DNA from: Halomonas gemina
Lineage (GTDB): Bacteria > Pseudomonadota > Gammaproteobacteria > Pseudomonadales > Halomonadaceae
Assembly: GCF_023554995.1 (NCBI RefSeq)
Contig: NZ_JAMJPK010000008.1
Coordinates: 62,001 to 126,000, forward strand
Reading direction: 5' to 3'
DNA: 64,000 nucleotides
Shown here: piece after piece, positions 1 to 10,012 of the stretch
How the letters are laid out: each line of letters begins with the position of its first letter
Numbering within the stretch: the stretch's first letter is position 1
Position numbers and translations under genes: made by a program
The notes under the pieces: generated by a model
Told to the model about the DNA's origin: nothing
The model's database searches: none
Seen by the model: only the letters and a program-made list of their open reading frames with translations

Positions 1-933
1 CCCACCGGCGCGCTCGCCCACCGCCGCTTCCCCGACCTGGTCGAGCTGCTTGCCCCCGGGGACCTGCTGGTGTTCAACGACACCCGGGTGATTCCCGCCC
101 GCCTGCACGGCCACAAGGCCAGCGGCGGCAGGGTGGAGATGCTGCTCGAGCGCCCCCTGGACGCTCATCGCGGGCTCGCCCACCTGCGCTCAAGCAAGTC
201 GCCCAGGCCCGGCACCGAGCTGGTCTTCGAGGGGGACATCCGCGCCGTGGTGGAGGGGCGCCGCGAGGCGCTGTTCGAGCTGCGCTTCCTCGGCGAGACG
301 CCGCTGATCGCGCTGCTGGAGCAGCACGGGCACATGCCGCTGCCGCCCTACATCACCCGCGAGGACGAACTGGCCGACCGCGAGCGCTACCAGACCGTCT
401 ACGCGCGCCGCGACGGGGCCGTGGCCGCTCCCACCGCCGGGCTGCACTTCGACGAGCCGCTGCTCGAGGCCCTGGCCGCCAGGGGCGTCGAGAGCGCCTA
501 CGTCACCCTGCACGTGGGGGCCGGCACCTTCCAGCCGGTGCGCGCCGACGACATCCGCGAGCACCAGATGCACAGCGAGTGGATCGAGGTCACCGAGGCC
601 GCCTGCGAGCAGGTGCGCGCCGTGCGCGGCCGGGGTAACCGGGTGGTGGCGGTCGGCACCACCAGCGTGCGCTGCCTGGAGAGTGCCACCAACGCCGACG
701 GCGAGATCGCCCCCTTCAGCGGCGAGACCGATATCTTCATCTACCCGGGCTACGCGTGGCGCTGCGTCGATGCGCTGGTGACCAACTTCCACCTGCCGGA
801 GTCCACCCTGCTGATGCTGGTGGCCTCCTTCGCCGGGTTCGACACCACCTTGGCGGCCTACCGGGCGGCGGTGGCCGAACGCTACGCCTTCTTCAGCTAC
901 GGCGACGCCATGTTCCTGACACGCAAGCCCTGA
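1..933 (+). CDS. queA: S-adenosylmethionine:tRNA ribosyltransferase-isomerase (5' end outside window)
   Basis: QueA transfers and isomerises the ribosyl group of SAM onto preQ1 in the tRNA wobble position, giving epoxyqueuosine. The reading frame is open from base 1, so the gene starts upstream; by alignment with remembered E. coli QueA about 34 N-terminal residues are missing. Visible family signatures are [48 protein letters not shown] and [15 protein letters not shown], ending with [11 protein letters not shown]. It lies 63 bp before tgt in the same orientation, the usual queA-tgt-yajC-secDF order. Partial only because of the window edge. Confidence 0.96.
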   Translation, partial: PTGALAHRRFPDLVELLAPGDLLVFNDTRVIPARLHGHKASGGRVEMLLERPLDAHRGLAHLRSSKSPRPGTELVFEGDIRAVVEGRREALFELRFLGETPLIALLEQHGHMPLPPYITREDELADRERYQTVYARRDGAVAAPTAGLHFDEPLLEALAARGVESAYVTLHVGAGTFQPVRADDIREHQMHSEWIEVTEAACEQVRAVRGRGNRVVAVGTTSVRCLESATNADGEIAPFSGETDIFIYPGYAWRCVDALVTNFHLPESTLLMLVASFAGFDTTLAAYRAAVAERYAFFSYGDAMFLTRKP

Positions 934-2115
<1,182 letters not shown>

Positions 2116-2118
2116 TCC

Positions 2119-2143
2119 ACGGCCGGCCCGCAAGGCCGGCCGT
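2119..2143 (+). other. hairpin between tgt and yajC
   Basis: Perfect 10-bp inverted repeat ACGGCCGGCC / GGCCGGCCGT around a 5-nt loop, starting just after the tgt stop codon. No U-tract follows, so it may be an RNA-processing or attenuation structure rather than a complete terminator. Role inferred only from position. Confidence 0.5.
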
Positions 2144-2181
2144 AGAATATCCCGCTTTCATCACCCAGGAGATCGTCATAC

Positions 2182-2517
2182 ATGCTGGACTTCTTCATTT
2201 CCCCGGCCATGGCCCAGGATGCCGGCGCCGCCGGTGGCGGCATCGCCCAGATCGTCATGCTGGTCGGCTTCGTGGCCATCTTCTACTTCCTGCTGTGGCG
2301 CCCCCAGGCCAAGCGCGCCAAGCAGCACAAGCAGCTGATCGGCAACCTCTCCAAGGGTGACGAGATCGTCATCGGCGGTGGCATGCTGGGCCGCATCACC
2401 AAGGTGAGCGACGACAGCGAGTTCCTGAGCATGGAGATCGCCGAAGGCACCGAGGTCAACGTGCAGAAGAACGCCGTGGCCGCCGTCCTGCCCAAGGGCA
2501 CGCTCAAGTCCATCTGA
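2182..2517 (+). CDS. yajC: Sec translocon accessory subunit YajC
   Basis: Small single-span membrane protein that associates with SecDF and SecYEG. The 111 residues start with a short segment ending AMAQ, then one hydrophobic span (about residues 22-39) followed by the basic run RPQAKRAKQHKQ and the cytoplasmic domain with GDEIVIGGGMLGRI, all typical of the family. AGGAGA lies upstream of the ATG. It is followed by a 149-bp spacer and then secD and secF, the normal arrangement. Confidence 0.94.
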   Translation: MLDFFISPAMAQDAGAAGGGIAQIVMLVGFVAIFYFLLWRPQAKRAKQHKQLIGNLSKGDEIVIGGGMLGRITKVSDDSEFLSMEIAEGTEVNVQKNAVAAVLPKGTLKSI

Positions 2518-2533
2518 CCGGGGCGCCTTCCCG

Positions 2534-2566
2534 CCCCGTCGCGACCCTGCCCGGGTCGTGACGGGG
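2534..2566 (+). other. hairpin between yajC and secD
   Basis: A 14-bp inverted repeat with 14-nt arms, CCCCGTCGCGACCC and GGGTCGTGACGGGG, one G-U pair and a 5-nt loop, in the yajC-secD spacer. A second shorter CTGCC/GGCAG stem follows. No U-tract is seen. It could reduce read-through or stabilise the yajC message; this is inference. Confidence 0.5.
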
Positions 2567-2666
2567 CTGCCCTGCGTCCGGTGCGGCAGGAGTCGCGCGA
2601 CCGGCTCCCGCCCCCACCGGTCGCCTCGTCAGCCTCCAACGTCCGCAACCTGAGGGCAGGGCTCCC

Positions 2667-4517
2667 ATGCTCAACCGTTACCCCCTGTGGAAGTATCTGC
2701 TGATACTCGTCGTGCTCCTCGCCGGCCTGGTCTACTCCCTCCCCAACCTCTTCCCCGAGGACCCCGCGGTCCAGATCAGCAGCGAGCGGGGCGACGCCAC
2801 CATCGACGAGCGCCAGCTCGAACGCATCCGCGACGACCTCGGCGAAGCCGGCATCGAGATCACCGACGCCGAGCGGGAGGCGAACCGCGTGCTGATCCGC
2901 CTCGACAACGCCGACGACCAGATCAGGGCCCGCGACCGCATCAGCGACATGCTGGGCGACGAGTACGTGGTGGCGCTGAACCTGGCCGAATCCACGCCGG
3001 CCTGGCTACAGTCGCTCTCGGCCTCCCCCATGACCCTGGGCCTCGACCTGCGCGGCGGCGTGCATTTCCTGCTGGAAGTCGACATGGACGCCGCCCTCGA
3101 GCAGCGCCTCGAGGTCAACGCCAGCGCCATGCGCGAACAGCTGCGCAGTGAACGGATCCGCTACCGCGACACCGAGATCGAGGAGCGCACCATCTCCATG
3201 GCCTTCGCCAGCGCCGAGGACCGCGACGAGGCGCGCCGCCTGATCGCCCGCGAATTCCCCGACTTCGACTACGCAAGCGAAGGCGAGGACCGCGGCGCCC
3301 GGCTGGTCATGACCATGACCGACCAGGCAGTGAACGAGCTCCAGGACTACGCCATCAACCAGAACCTCACCACTCTGCGCAACCGGGTCAACGAGCTGGG
3401 CGTGGCCGAACCACTGGTGCAGCGCCAGGGGCCGAACCGGATCGTGGTCGAGCTGCCCGGCGTGCAGGATACCGTGGCCGCCAAGCGCATCGTGGGCGCC
3501 ACCGCCAACCTCGAGTTCCGCCTCGAGGCGCGCCCCGACACGCCGGACAGCGAGACCGAGACCTTCCCGTTCCGCAACCAGGAGTCGCGCAGCGCCGACC
3601 TGATGCGTGACGTGATCATCTCCGGCGACAGCGTCTCGAATGCCAACCACAGCTTCGACGAGAACGGCCGCCCCCAGGTCAACATCGACCTGGATGGCAC
3701 CGGCGGCACCCTGATGAACCGGGCCACCCGCACCAACATCGGCCGCAACATGGCGGTGCTGTTCATCGAGCACAAGACCCGCGAGACCACCAAGACGGTG
3801 GACGGCGAGGAGGTCGTGGAGCGCGAGCCCTACACCGAGCGGGGCATCATCAGCCTGGCCACCATCCAGAGCGCGCTGGGCAACAGCTTCCGCATCACCG
3901 GGCTCGACTCGCCCACCGAGGCGGCGGAGCTTGCCCTGCTGCTGCGCTCGGGCTCGCTGGCCGCGCCCATCTACTTCGTGCAGGAGCGCACCATCGGGCC
4001 GAGCCTGGGCGCCGAGAACATCGAGCGCGGCATCATGTCGGTACAGATCGGCCTGCTGCTGGTGGTGCTCTTCATGCTGGTGCGCTACAAGGTGTTCGGC
4101 GTCTTCGCCAACGTCGCCCTGGCGCTCAACCTGACCCTGCTGGTGGCGGCCATGTCGCTACTCGGCGCCACCCTGACCCTGCCCGGCATCGCCGGCATCG
4201 TGCTGACGCTGGGCATGGCGGTGGACGCCAACGTGCTGATCTTCGAACGCATACGCGAGGAACTCAGGGAGGGGCTGTCGGTGCAGCAGGCCATCCACGC
4301 CGGCTACGAGCGCGCCTTCACCTCGATCATCGATGCCAACATCACCACCCTGCTGGTGGCGGTGATCCTGTTCTCCATCGGTACCGGGCCGGTCAAGGGC
4401 TTCGCCGTGACCCTCTCGCTAGGGATCATCACTTCGCTGTTCACCGCCCTGATGGTGACGCGGGCGATGGTCAACCTGACCTACGGCGGCAAGCCGGTCA
4501 AGAAGCTCTGGATATAA
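2667..4517 (+). CDS. secD: protein translocase subunit SecD
   Basis: SecD with SecF pulls secreted proteins through SecYEG using the ion gradient. The 616-residue protein has an N-terminal membrane span (about residues 8-25), a large periplasmic region with the family motif TLGLDLRGGVHFLLEVD, and a C-terminal set of five spans including VDANVLIFERIREELREG. The length equals that of other gammaproteobacterial SecD. Many Asp/Glu residues in the periplasmic part fit a moderately halophilic host. secF follows after a 9-bp gap from the chosen secF ATG. Confidence 0.96.
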   Translation: MLNRYPLWKYLLILVVLLAGLVYSLPNLFPEDPAVQISSERGDATIDERQLERIRDDLGEAGIEITDAEREANRVLIRLDNADDQIRARDRISDMLGDEYVVALNLAESTPAWLQSLSASPMTLGLDLRGGVHFLLEVDMDAALEQRLEVNASAMREQLRSERIRYRDTEIEERTISMAFASAEDRDEARRLIAREFPDFDYASEGEDRGARLVMTMTDQAVNELQDYAINQNLTTLRNRVNELGVAEPLVQRQGPNRIVVELPGVQDTVAAKRIVGATANLEFRLEARPDTPDSETETFPFRNQESRSADLMRDVIISGDSVSNANHSFDENGRPQVNIDLDGTGGTLMNRATRTNIGRNMAVLFIEHKTRETTKTVDGEEVVEREPYTERGIISLATIQSALGNSFRITGLDSPTEAAELALLLRSGSLAAPIYFVQERTIGPSLGAENIERGIMSVQIGLLLVVLFMLVRYKVFGVFANVALALNLTLLVAAMSLLGATLTLPGIAGIVLTLGMAVDANVLIFERIREELREGLSVQQAIHAGYERAFTSIIDANITTLLVAVILFSIGTGPVKGFAVTLSLGIITSLFTALMVTRAMVNLTYGGKPVKKLWI

Positions 4518-4526
4518 GAGGTGGCA

Positions 4527-5450
4527 ATGAAATCCCTCGTCAATCGACAGCTCGACTTCATGGGCAGGCGCCGGGTCGCCTTCGCGATCTCCGGCCTGAT
4601 GCTGCTGGTGTCGATCGCCGCGCTGCTGTTCCAGCAGCTCAACCTGGGGCTGGACTTCACCGGCGGCACCCTGGTCGAGGTCCGCTACGCGGTGGCCCCC
4701 TCGCTGGACGCGGTTCGCCAGGTCCTGGAGGGCGCCGGGTTCCGTGACGTCTCGGTGCAGACCTTCGGCGCCTCCACCGAGGTGCTGATCCGCCTGCAGC
4801 AGGCCTTCGACCCCGATGTCGGCGAGCAGGTGGTGAACCTGCTGCGCAACGCCGGCGACGAGGTGGAGCTGGTGCGCGCCGAGTTCGTCGGCGCCCAGGT
4901 GGGCGACCAGCTGCGCGACCAGAGCGGCATGGGCCTGCTGGTGGCGCTGGGTATCGTGATGCTCTATGTGGCGGCCCGCTTCCAGTACAAGTTCGCCATC
5001 GGCGCCCTGCTGGCGCTGCTGCACGACGTGATCATCGTCGTCGGGCTCTTCGCGCTGTTCCAGTGGGAGTTCGACCTCACCGTGCTCGCCGCCCTGCTGG
5101 CGGTGATCGGCTATTCGCTCAACGACACCATCGTGGTTTACGACCGCATCCGCGAGACCATCCGCAAGTCACGCATCGATGACATGCCGACGATCTTCAA
5201 CGAGGCGATCAACATGACCCTGTCGCGCACCCTGGCGACCTCCGGCACCACCCTGCTGGTGCTGCTGGCGCTGCTACTGCTGGGGGGCGACATGATCCAC
5301 TTCTTCGCCATCGCCCTGATCGCCGGCGTGGTGGTCGGGACCTTCTCCTCCATCTATGTGGCGGCGGCCCTGCTGCTGGCGGTGAAGCTGGATCGCGAGG
5401 ACCTGATCCCGCCGAAGAAGGAAGATCCCGAGGTCGAGGAGCTGCCCTAG
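4527..5450 (+). CDS. secF: protein translocase subunit SecF
   Basis: Partner of SecD in the Sec accessory complex. The 307-residue protein has six predicted spans. Signatures include LGLDFTGGTLVEVRY after the first span and YSLNDTIVVYDRIRE in the C-terminal membrane bundle. I chose the ATG at 4527, with AAGAGG just upstream; a GTG at 4521 in frame is a less likely start. It ends the cluster and is followed by a strong bidirectional terminator. Confidence 0.96.
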   Translation: MKSLVNRQLDFMGRRRVAFAISGLMLLVSIAALLFQQLNLGLDFTGGTLVEVRYAVAPSLDAVRQVLEGAGFRDVSVQTFGASTEVLIRLQQAFDPDVGEQVVNLLRNAGDEVELVRAEFVGAQVGDQLRDQSGMGLLVALGIVMLYVAARFQYKFAIGALLALLHDVIIVVGLFALFQWEFDLTVLAALLAVIGYSLNDTIVVYDRIRETIRKSRIDDMPTIFNEAINMTLSRTLATSGTTLLVLLALLLLGGDMIHFFAIALIAGVVVGTFSSIYVAAALLLAVKLDREDLIPPKKEDPEVEELP

Positions 5451-5500
5451 CCAGCGCTGAGCGCCGCAGAATGAAGCCTCGATTATAATGACCACCAACG

Positions 5501-5538
5501 AAAAACCCCCACCGGAGCCTATCCGATGGGGGTTTTCT
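5501..5538. terminator. bidirectional terminator between secF and suhB
   Basis: AAAACCCCC and GGGGGTTTT arms flank a GC-containing loop. The stem is followed by T residues on the plus strand and by a T-run from the AAAAA on the minus strand, so it can serve both the converging secF (+) and suhB (-) transcripts. Confidence 0.85.
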
Positions 5539-5567
5539 TGCCTTGGCGCTAGCTCGGCGCTTGGCGC

Positions 5568-6362
5568 TTAAAAGTGCGGTTTGAGCTGCTGCACCAGGGC
5601 CTTGTAGAGCCGCGGGCCGGCGGCCATCAGGCGCCCCTCGACCTCGACACTGGGCTGGCCGTCGGGCGTGCCCATCAGGGCGCCGCTCTCCTTGAGCAGC
5701 AGCGAGCCGACGTGCAGGTCCTGCTCCTCGAGGCCCAGCACGAAGGCGGCATCCGCACGCCCCGCCGCCAGCTCGGCGATGTCGAGCAGGCCGCTGCCCG
5801 AGGCACGCTGCAGCTCGATCTGCGGGCCGAGCTGCTGCACCAGGGTCAGGTAGGAGGGCAGGAAGCGCGAACGCAGCCAGGTCTCGGGCAGGCTCATGGC
5901 GATGCGGGTGCCGGCCACGGCGGTGTTCTTCGACACCCGCAGGCGCTTGCCGTTGAGCTGGGCACCGCGCCCCCGGCTGGCCAGGTATTCGTCATCGCTG
6001 AAGGGGCAGATCACCACCGCATGCTCCGGGCGGCCCTTGACGAGACAGACCACCGACAGCGCGAAGCCGGGGGAGGCGACGCTCAGGTTGGAGTAGCCAT
6101 GGAAGGGTTCGATCTTCCACAGGGTGTCGGCACCCTCGCCCTCACCGGCGCGGTGAGGCGTGAAGCGCCCTTCGACGCCATGCTGGGGGTAGCCGCGGGC
6201 GAGCTGACGGACGATCAGCGTCTCGGCATTGCGGGCGGCATCCTCGAGCAGGCGGTCGAGGTTGTGCTCCTGGTGGGAGTTCTCGATTCGCTCGCGGATG
6301 CGCAGGAACTGTTCGCCGGCGCTGCGTGCCGCACGCAGCGCGAATTGGACCATCGGATGCAT
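5568..6362 (-). CDS. suhB: SuhB-like inositol monophosphatase family protein, catalytic motifs degraded
   Basis: The 264-residue product starts MHPMVQFALRAARSAGEQF, the typical SuhB N terminus, and keeps the overall fold pattern (YPQH, RGRGAQLNGKRLRVS, GSGLLDIAELAAGRADAAF). In SuhB/IMPase enzymes the metal site uses EE in motif TEESG and the two Asp of DPLDGTTNF. Here the aligned segments read GVEGRFTPH and EPFHGYSNL, so Asp84 and Asp87 equivalents are Glu and His and the acidic pair is gone; only the late Asp (EEQDLHVG for PWDFAAG) remains. E. coli SuhB also acts with NusA in rRNA antitermination without needing phosphatase activity. I infer a non-enzymatic protein kept for that role. The start is the ATG at 6362; an open frame continues upstream but overlaps trmJ. 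Confidence 0.88.
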   Translation of the reverse strand: MHPMVQFALRAARSAGEQFLRIRERIENSHQEHNLDRLLEDAARNAETLIVRQLARGYPQHGVEGRFTPHRAGEGEGADTLWKIEPFHGYSNLSVASPGFALSVVCLVKGRPEHAVVICPFSDDEYLASRGRGAQLNGKRLRVSKNTAVAGTRIAMSLPETWLRSRFLPSYLTLVQQLGPQIELQRASGSGLLDIAELAAGRADAAFVLGLEEQDLHVGSLLLKESGALMGTPDGQPSVEVEGRLMAAGPRLYKALVQQLKPHF

Positions 6363-6438
6363 GATCGGGCCTTGGGGAGTCGGTGGTGTTAAAGAACGGG
6401 TCGGCGCGCATCCTAGCAGAAGCGCGCGGGGCGCGCCA

Positions 6439-6467
6439 TTCGACCCAACCGGCCGGCGTGATAGAAT
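6439..6467 (+). promoter_or_regulatory. candidate sigma70 promoter of trmJ
   Basis: TTCGAC and TAGAAT separated by 17 bp, about 34 bp upstream of the trmJ ATG in the suhB-trmJ divergent spacer. Pattern match only. Confidence 0.55.
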
Positions 6468-6500
6468 CGCCCGCCTCCCCCCAGCATCAACAGGCCCCCC

Positions 6501-7247
6501 ATGCTCGAGCGCATCCGCATCGTCCTGATCGGCACCAGCCACCCCGGCAACATCGGCGGCACCGCCCGCGCCATGCACAACATGGGCCTGTCCGACCTGG
6601 CCCTGGTGGCACCGCGCTGCGAGCCACTCACCGCCGACACCGTCTCCCGGGCCTCGGGGGCCGATCATATCGTACATGACGCCCGCACGGTGGAGACCCT
6701 CGAGCAGGCGGTGGGCGATTGCACCCTGGTCGTCGGGGCCAGCGCCCGCTCGCGCACCCTGCCCTGGCCGATGATCACCCCCCGTGCACTCGGCGAACGG
6801 CTGCCGGCGGAGCTGGCCAGCCCCGAGGCGTGCGTCGCCCTGGTCTTCGGCCGCGAGGACAGCGGCCTGACCAATGCCGAGCTGCAGCGCTGCCATGCCC
6901 ATGTGCATATTCCCACCAACCCCGACTTCAGCTCCCTGAACCTGGCCGCCGCGGTGCAGGTGCTGGCCTACGAATGCCGGCAGGCCTGGCTGGGTCAGCA
7001 GGCATCGACGGCCCGGGCCGAGGCGCCTCCGGCACAGCCGCTGGCCAGCCACCAGGAGCTCGAGCACTACTTCGAGCACCTGGAGCGCACCCTGGTCACC
7101 ATCGGCTTCCACGACCCGGCCACCCCGCGACAGCTGATGGCCCGGCTGCGCCGCTTCACCCTGCGGGCCCGCCCCGAGCGCATGGAGCTCAACATCCTGC
7201 GTGGCATCCTCACCGCCACCGAACAGCAGGCCGAGCGCCGCGAGTAG
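6501..7247 (+). CDS. trmJ: tRNA (cytidine/uridine-32-2'-O)-methyltransferase TrmJ
   Basis: SPOUT-family methyltransferase that 2'-O-methylates position 32 of tRNAs. The 248-residue protein opens with RIVLIGTSHPGNIGGTARAM, carries the knot motifs FGREDSGLTNAEL and PTNPDFSSLNLAAAVQV, and has the C-terminal extension of TrmJ proteins. It is divergent from suhB and 84 bp ahead of cysE; trmJ-cysE-iscR is a gene order also seen in pseudomonads and relatives. The product family is clear; the exact substrate preference (C32/U32) is taken from the family. Confidence 0.93.
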   Translation: MLERIRIVLIGTSHPGNIGGTARAMHNMGLSDLALVAPRCEPLTADTVSRASGADHIVHDARTVETLEQAVGDCTLVVGASARSRTLPWPMITPRALGERLPAELASPEACVALVFGREDSGLTNAELQRCHAHVHIPTNPDFSSLNLAAAVQVLAYECRQAWLGQQASTARAEAPPAQPLASHQELEHYFEHLERTLVTIGFHDPATPRQLMARLRRFTLRARPERMELNILRGILTATEQQAERRE

Positions 7248-7331
7248 ATGGCGGGCGCGGCTTGAAGCCGGCTCGCCGCGCCCCCACTATGAAGGCCACT
7301 CCCCATTGCCCTGCCACCCAAGGACCGCTGC

Positions 7332-8216
7332 ATGCTTGAACGTCTGCGCGAGGACATCAACAGCGTATTCGCCCGCGACCCGGCGGCACGCAACTTCCTG
7401 GAAGTGCTGACCAACTACCCGGGCCTGCATGCCCTGCTCATCCACCGCCTCAGCCACTGGCTGTGGCGGAAGAACCTCAAGTGGCTGGCGCGCAGCCTCT
7501 CCACCTTCTCGCGCTGGCTCACCGGCATCGAGATCCACCCGGGGGCGACTATCGGCCGGCGCTTCTTCATCGACCACGGCATGGGCGTGGTGATCGGCGA
7601 GACCGCCGAGGTGGGCGACGACGTCACCCTCTACCAGGGCGTGACCCTGGGCGGCACCAGCTGGAACAAGGGCAAGCGCCACCCGACCCTGGAGGACGGC
7701 GTGATCGTCGGCGCCGGCGCCAAGATACTGGGCCCCTTCAGCGTGGGCACCGGTGCCAAGATCGGCTCCAACGCCGTGGTCACCAAGGAGGTACCCGCCG
7801 GCGCCACCGTGGTCGGCATCCCCGGCAAGGTCGTGCAGCGCGTCGACCCCGACCAGGCCGAGGAGCTGGAAGTGGATCCCGCGCGTCGCGAGGCGATGCG
7901 CCGCAAGTTCGGCTTCGACGCCTACGGCGTCAGCCAGGACATGCCCGACCCGGTGGCCCGCTCCATCCAGGCGATGCTCGACCACATGCACGCCGTGGAC
8001 GAGCGCATCGAGCGCATGTGCACGACGCTGCGCAAGGTCGACGCCAGCTACCGCGACGGCCGCCTGCCGGAACTGCGCGACGAGGACTTCGCCGACATCC
8101 TCGCCGACGTCGACAGCTGCTGCCCGCCCCGGGAAGAACCGGACGAGCGGAGCACGGACGACCCCGCAGGAGAGGAGCGTGAGGAAGCCACCGCCTCTCG
8201 ACGGCGCAATGGTTGA
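7332..8216 (+). CDS. cysE: serine O-acetyltransferase
   Basis: Makes O-acetylserine, the precursor for cysteine. The product has 294 residues. The N-terminal helical part is followed by the left-handed beta-helix with hexapeptide repeats (about residues 70-170), including the catalytic region [21 protein letters not shown] and [13 protein letters not shown], the EpsC/NifP-like short form. About 110 C-terminal residues follow the helix, ending in a charged tail (RRRNG) without the terminal Ile that many SATs use to bind CysK. Its stop codon overlaps the iscR promoter, which ties cysteine supply to Fe-S assembly by position. Confidence 0.93.
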   Translation: MLERLREDINSVFARDPAARNFLEVLTNYPGLHALLIHRLSHWLWRKNLKWLARSLSTFSRWLTGIEIHPGATIGRRFFIDHGMGVVIGETAEVGDDVTLYQGVTLGGTSWNKGKRHPTLEDGVIVGAGAKILGPFSVGTGAKIGSNAVVTKEVPAGATVVGIPGKVVQRVDPDQAEELEVDPARREAMRRKFGFDAYGVSQDMPDPVARSIQAMLDHMHAVDERIERMCTTLRKVDASYRDGRLPELRDEDFADILADVDSCCPPREEPDERSTDDPAGEEREEATASRRRNG

Positions 8217-8233
8217 CCATGACACTCGGTCTT
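8209..8233 (+). promoter_or_regulatory. IscR type-1-like binding site
   Basis: By hand comparison 18 of 25 positions fit the E. coli type-1 IscR consensus, including TTGACC in the left half and ACTCGG in the right half. The site covers the -35 element of the iscR promoter and the cysE stop codon, so [2Fe-2S]-IscR binding would block iscR transcription, the classical autoregulation. Confidence 0.65.
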
Positions 8234-8242
8234 TACCATAAT
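8213..8242 (+). promoter_or_regulatory. candidate sigma70 promoter of iscR-iscS-iscA
   Basis: TTGACC (8213-8218) and CATAAT (8237-8242) with an 18-bp spacer, about 56 bp upstream of the iscR ATG. The -35 element overlaps the last codons of cysE. Confidence 0.65.
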
Positions 8243-8298
8243 GCTGGATCACGTTCATTGACTGCCGACCCGCGTGTCGGTGCCGAGGTGAGTTCCTC

Positions 8299-8769
8299 AT
8301 GCGCCTGACCACCAAGGGACGCTACGCCGTCACCGCCATGCTCGACCTGGCCATGAATGCCGACACCGGCCCCATCAGCCTCGCCGACATCTCTAAGCGC
8401 CAGGAGATCTCGCTCTCCTATCTGGAGCAGCTGTTCGCGCGGCTGCGGCGCGCCCGGCTGGTGGACAGCGTGCGCGGCCCGGGCGGGGGCTACCTGCTGG
8501 CCCAGGCGGCGGAGGGCATCACCGTAGCCCAGGTCATCGAGGCGGTGAACGAATCCGTGGATACCACTCGCTGCGGCGGCCTCTCGGACTGCCAGCAGGG
8601 CGACACCTGCCTCACTCACCACCTGTGGTGCGAGCTCTCCGAACACATCCATGGCTTCCTGCAGGAGATCACCCTGGCTCAGCTGGCCGGGCGCGGGGAG
8701 ATCCAGGCCATCGCCAACCGCCAGCGCGGCCGCCGGGACGACGGTATCATGGCCTCTAGCACCAGCTGA
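8299..8769 (+). CDS. iscR: Fe-S cluster assembly transcription factor IscR
   Basis: Rrf2-family repressor that senses Fe-S status through a [2Fe-2S] cluster. The 156-residue protein starts [18 protein letters not shown], has a winged helix including [15 protein letters not shown], and holds cluster ligands Cys92, Cys98, Cys104 and His107, the same numbering as in E. coli. GAGGTGAG precedes the ATG. It leads the iscR-iscS-iscA group and carries a matching site in its own promoter. Confidence 0.96.
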   Translation: MRLTTKGRYAVTAMLDLAMNADTGPISLADISKRQEISLSYLEQLFARLRRARLVDSVRGPGGGYLLAQAAEGITVAQVIEAVNESVDTTRCGGLSDCQQGDTCLTHHLWCELSEHIHGFLQEITLAQLAGRGEIQAIANRQRGRRDDGIMASSTS

Positions 8770-8829
8770 GTCCCCGAAGCCCACCGCCCCGACCCACAGC
8801 CCCGACCCCACAACCAGAACAGCGAGCCC

Positions 8830-9987
8830 ATGAGCGCACCCGTCTACCTCGATTATGCCGCCACCACCCCGGTCGACCCGCGGGTCGCGGAGGTCATGAG
8901 CCGCTACCTGACCCTCGACGGCATCTTCGCCAACCCCGCCTCGCGCAGCCACATGCTCGGCTGGCAGGCGGAGCAGGCGGTGGAGAGCGCCCGCCGCCAG
9001 GTCGCCGACCTGATCGCCGCCGACCCCCGCGAGATCGTCTGGACCAGCGGCGCCACCGAGGCCGACAACCTGGCACTGACCGGCTTCATGCGCGCCAACC
9101 GGGCCCGTGGCCGCCACCTGGTGACCTCCATCATCGAGCACAAGGCGGTGGTCGATACCGCCAAGGCGCTGGAGGAGGAGGGCTTCGAGGTGACCTGGCT
9201 GACGCCGGGCCGCGACGGGCGGATCACCCCGGCGCAGCTGCGCGAGGCGATGCGCGACGACACCGTGCTGGTCTCGCTGATGGCGGTGAACAACGAGCTG
9301 GGGGTGATCCATGACCTGGCGGCACTGGCCGAGGTGGCCCATGCCTTCGGCGCCACCTTCCACGTGGATGCCGCCCAGGCGGTGGGCCGCCTCCCGCTGG
9401 ACGTCGGCCGGCTCGGCATCGACCTGCTGTCGCTCTCCGGCCACAAGGCCTACGGCCCCAAGGGCATCGGCGCCCTCTACGTGCGGCGCAGCCCCGACCT
9501 GCGGCTGGAGGCGCTGATCCATGGCGGCGGCCATGAACGCGGCATGCGCTCCGGCACCCTGCCCACCCACCAGATCGCCGGCATGGGCGAGGCCTTCGCC
9601 ATCGCCGCCGCCGAGGGCGAGGCCGACCAGGCGCGGATCACCGCGCTGCGCGACCGCCTGCTCGAGGGCCTCGGCGATCTCGACGGCATCCACCGCAACA
9701 CCGCGGTCGAGGTGGCGGTCCCCAACATCCTCAACCTGGCCTTCGCGGGGGTGGAGGGCGAGTCGCTGCTGATGGCGCTGCGCGACATCGCGCTCTCCAC
9801 CGGCTCGGCCTGCAACTCGGCGAGCGTCGAGCCCTCCTATGTCCTGAAGGGCATCGGCCTGCCGCGCCCCCTGGCGCTGGCCTCGCTGCGCTTCAGCTTC
9901 GGCCGCTTCACCACCGAGGCCGACATCAACCGCACACTGGATGCCCTGCGACACGCCCTGGGCGGGCTGCGTCGCCGGGCGGTCTGA
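8830..9987 (+). CDS. iscS: cysteine desulfurase IscS
   Basis: PLP enzyme that takes sulfur from cysteine for Fe-S clusters and tRNA thiolation. At 385 residues it is about 20 shorter than E. coli IscS. The PLP-binding Lys is in [11 protein letters not shown], the PLP His pair region is HVDAAQAVG, and the sulfur-accepting Cys is in [17 protein letters not shown]. The C terminus lacks the longer IscU-contacting tail of E. coli IscS, which is of interest because no iscU follows. iscA comes 25 bp downstream. Confidence 0.94.
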   Translation: MSAPVYLDYAATTPVDPRVAEVMSRYLTLDGIFANPASRSHMLGWQAEQAVESARRQVADLIAADPREIVWTSGATEADNLALTGFMRANRARGRHLVTSIIEHKAVVDTAKALEEEGFEVTWLTPGRDGRITPAQLREAMRDDTVLVSLMAVNNELGVIHDLAALAEVAHAFGATFHVDAAQAVGRLPLDVGRLGIDLLSLSGHKAYGPKGIGALYVRRSPDLRLEALIHGGGHERGMRSGTLPTHQIAGMGEAFAIAAAEGEADQARITALRDRLLEGLGDLDGIHRNTAVEVAVPNILNLAFAGVEGESLLMALRDIALSTGSACNSASVEPSYVLKGIGLPRPLALASLRFSFGRFTTEADINRTLDALRHALGGLRRRAV

Positions 9988-10012
9988 CCCTACCACGTAC
10001 AGGAGAGAGACC

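Noticed and set aside
6363-7112. Extension of suhB upstream to 7112
   Set aside because: The frame is open, but it covers the divergent promoter and trmJ; the MHPM start at 6362 matches the family.
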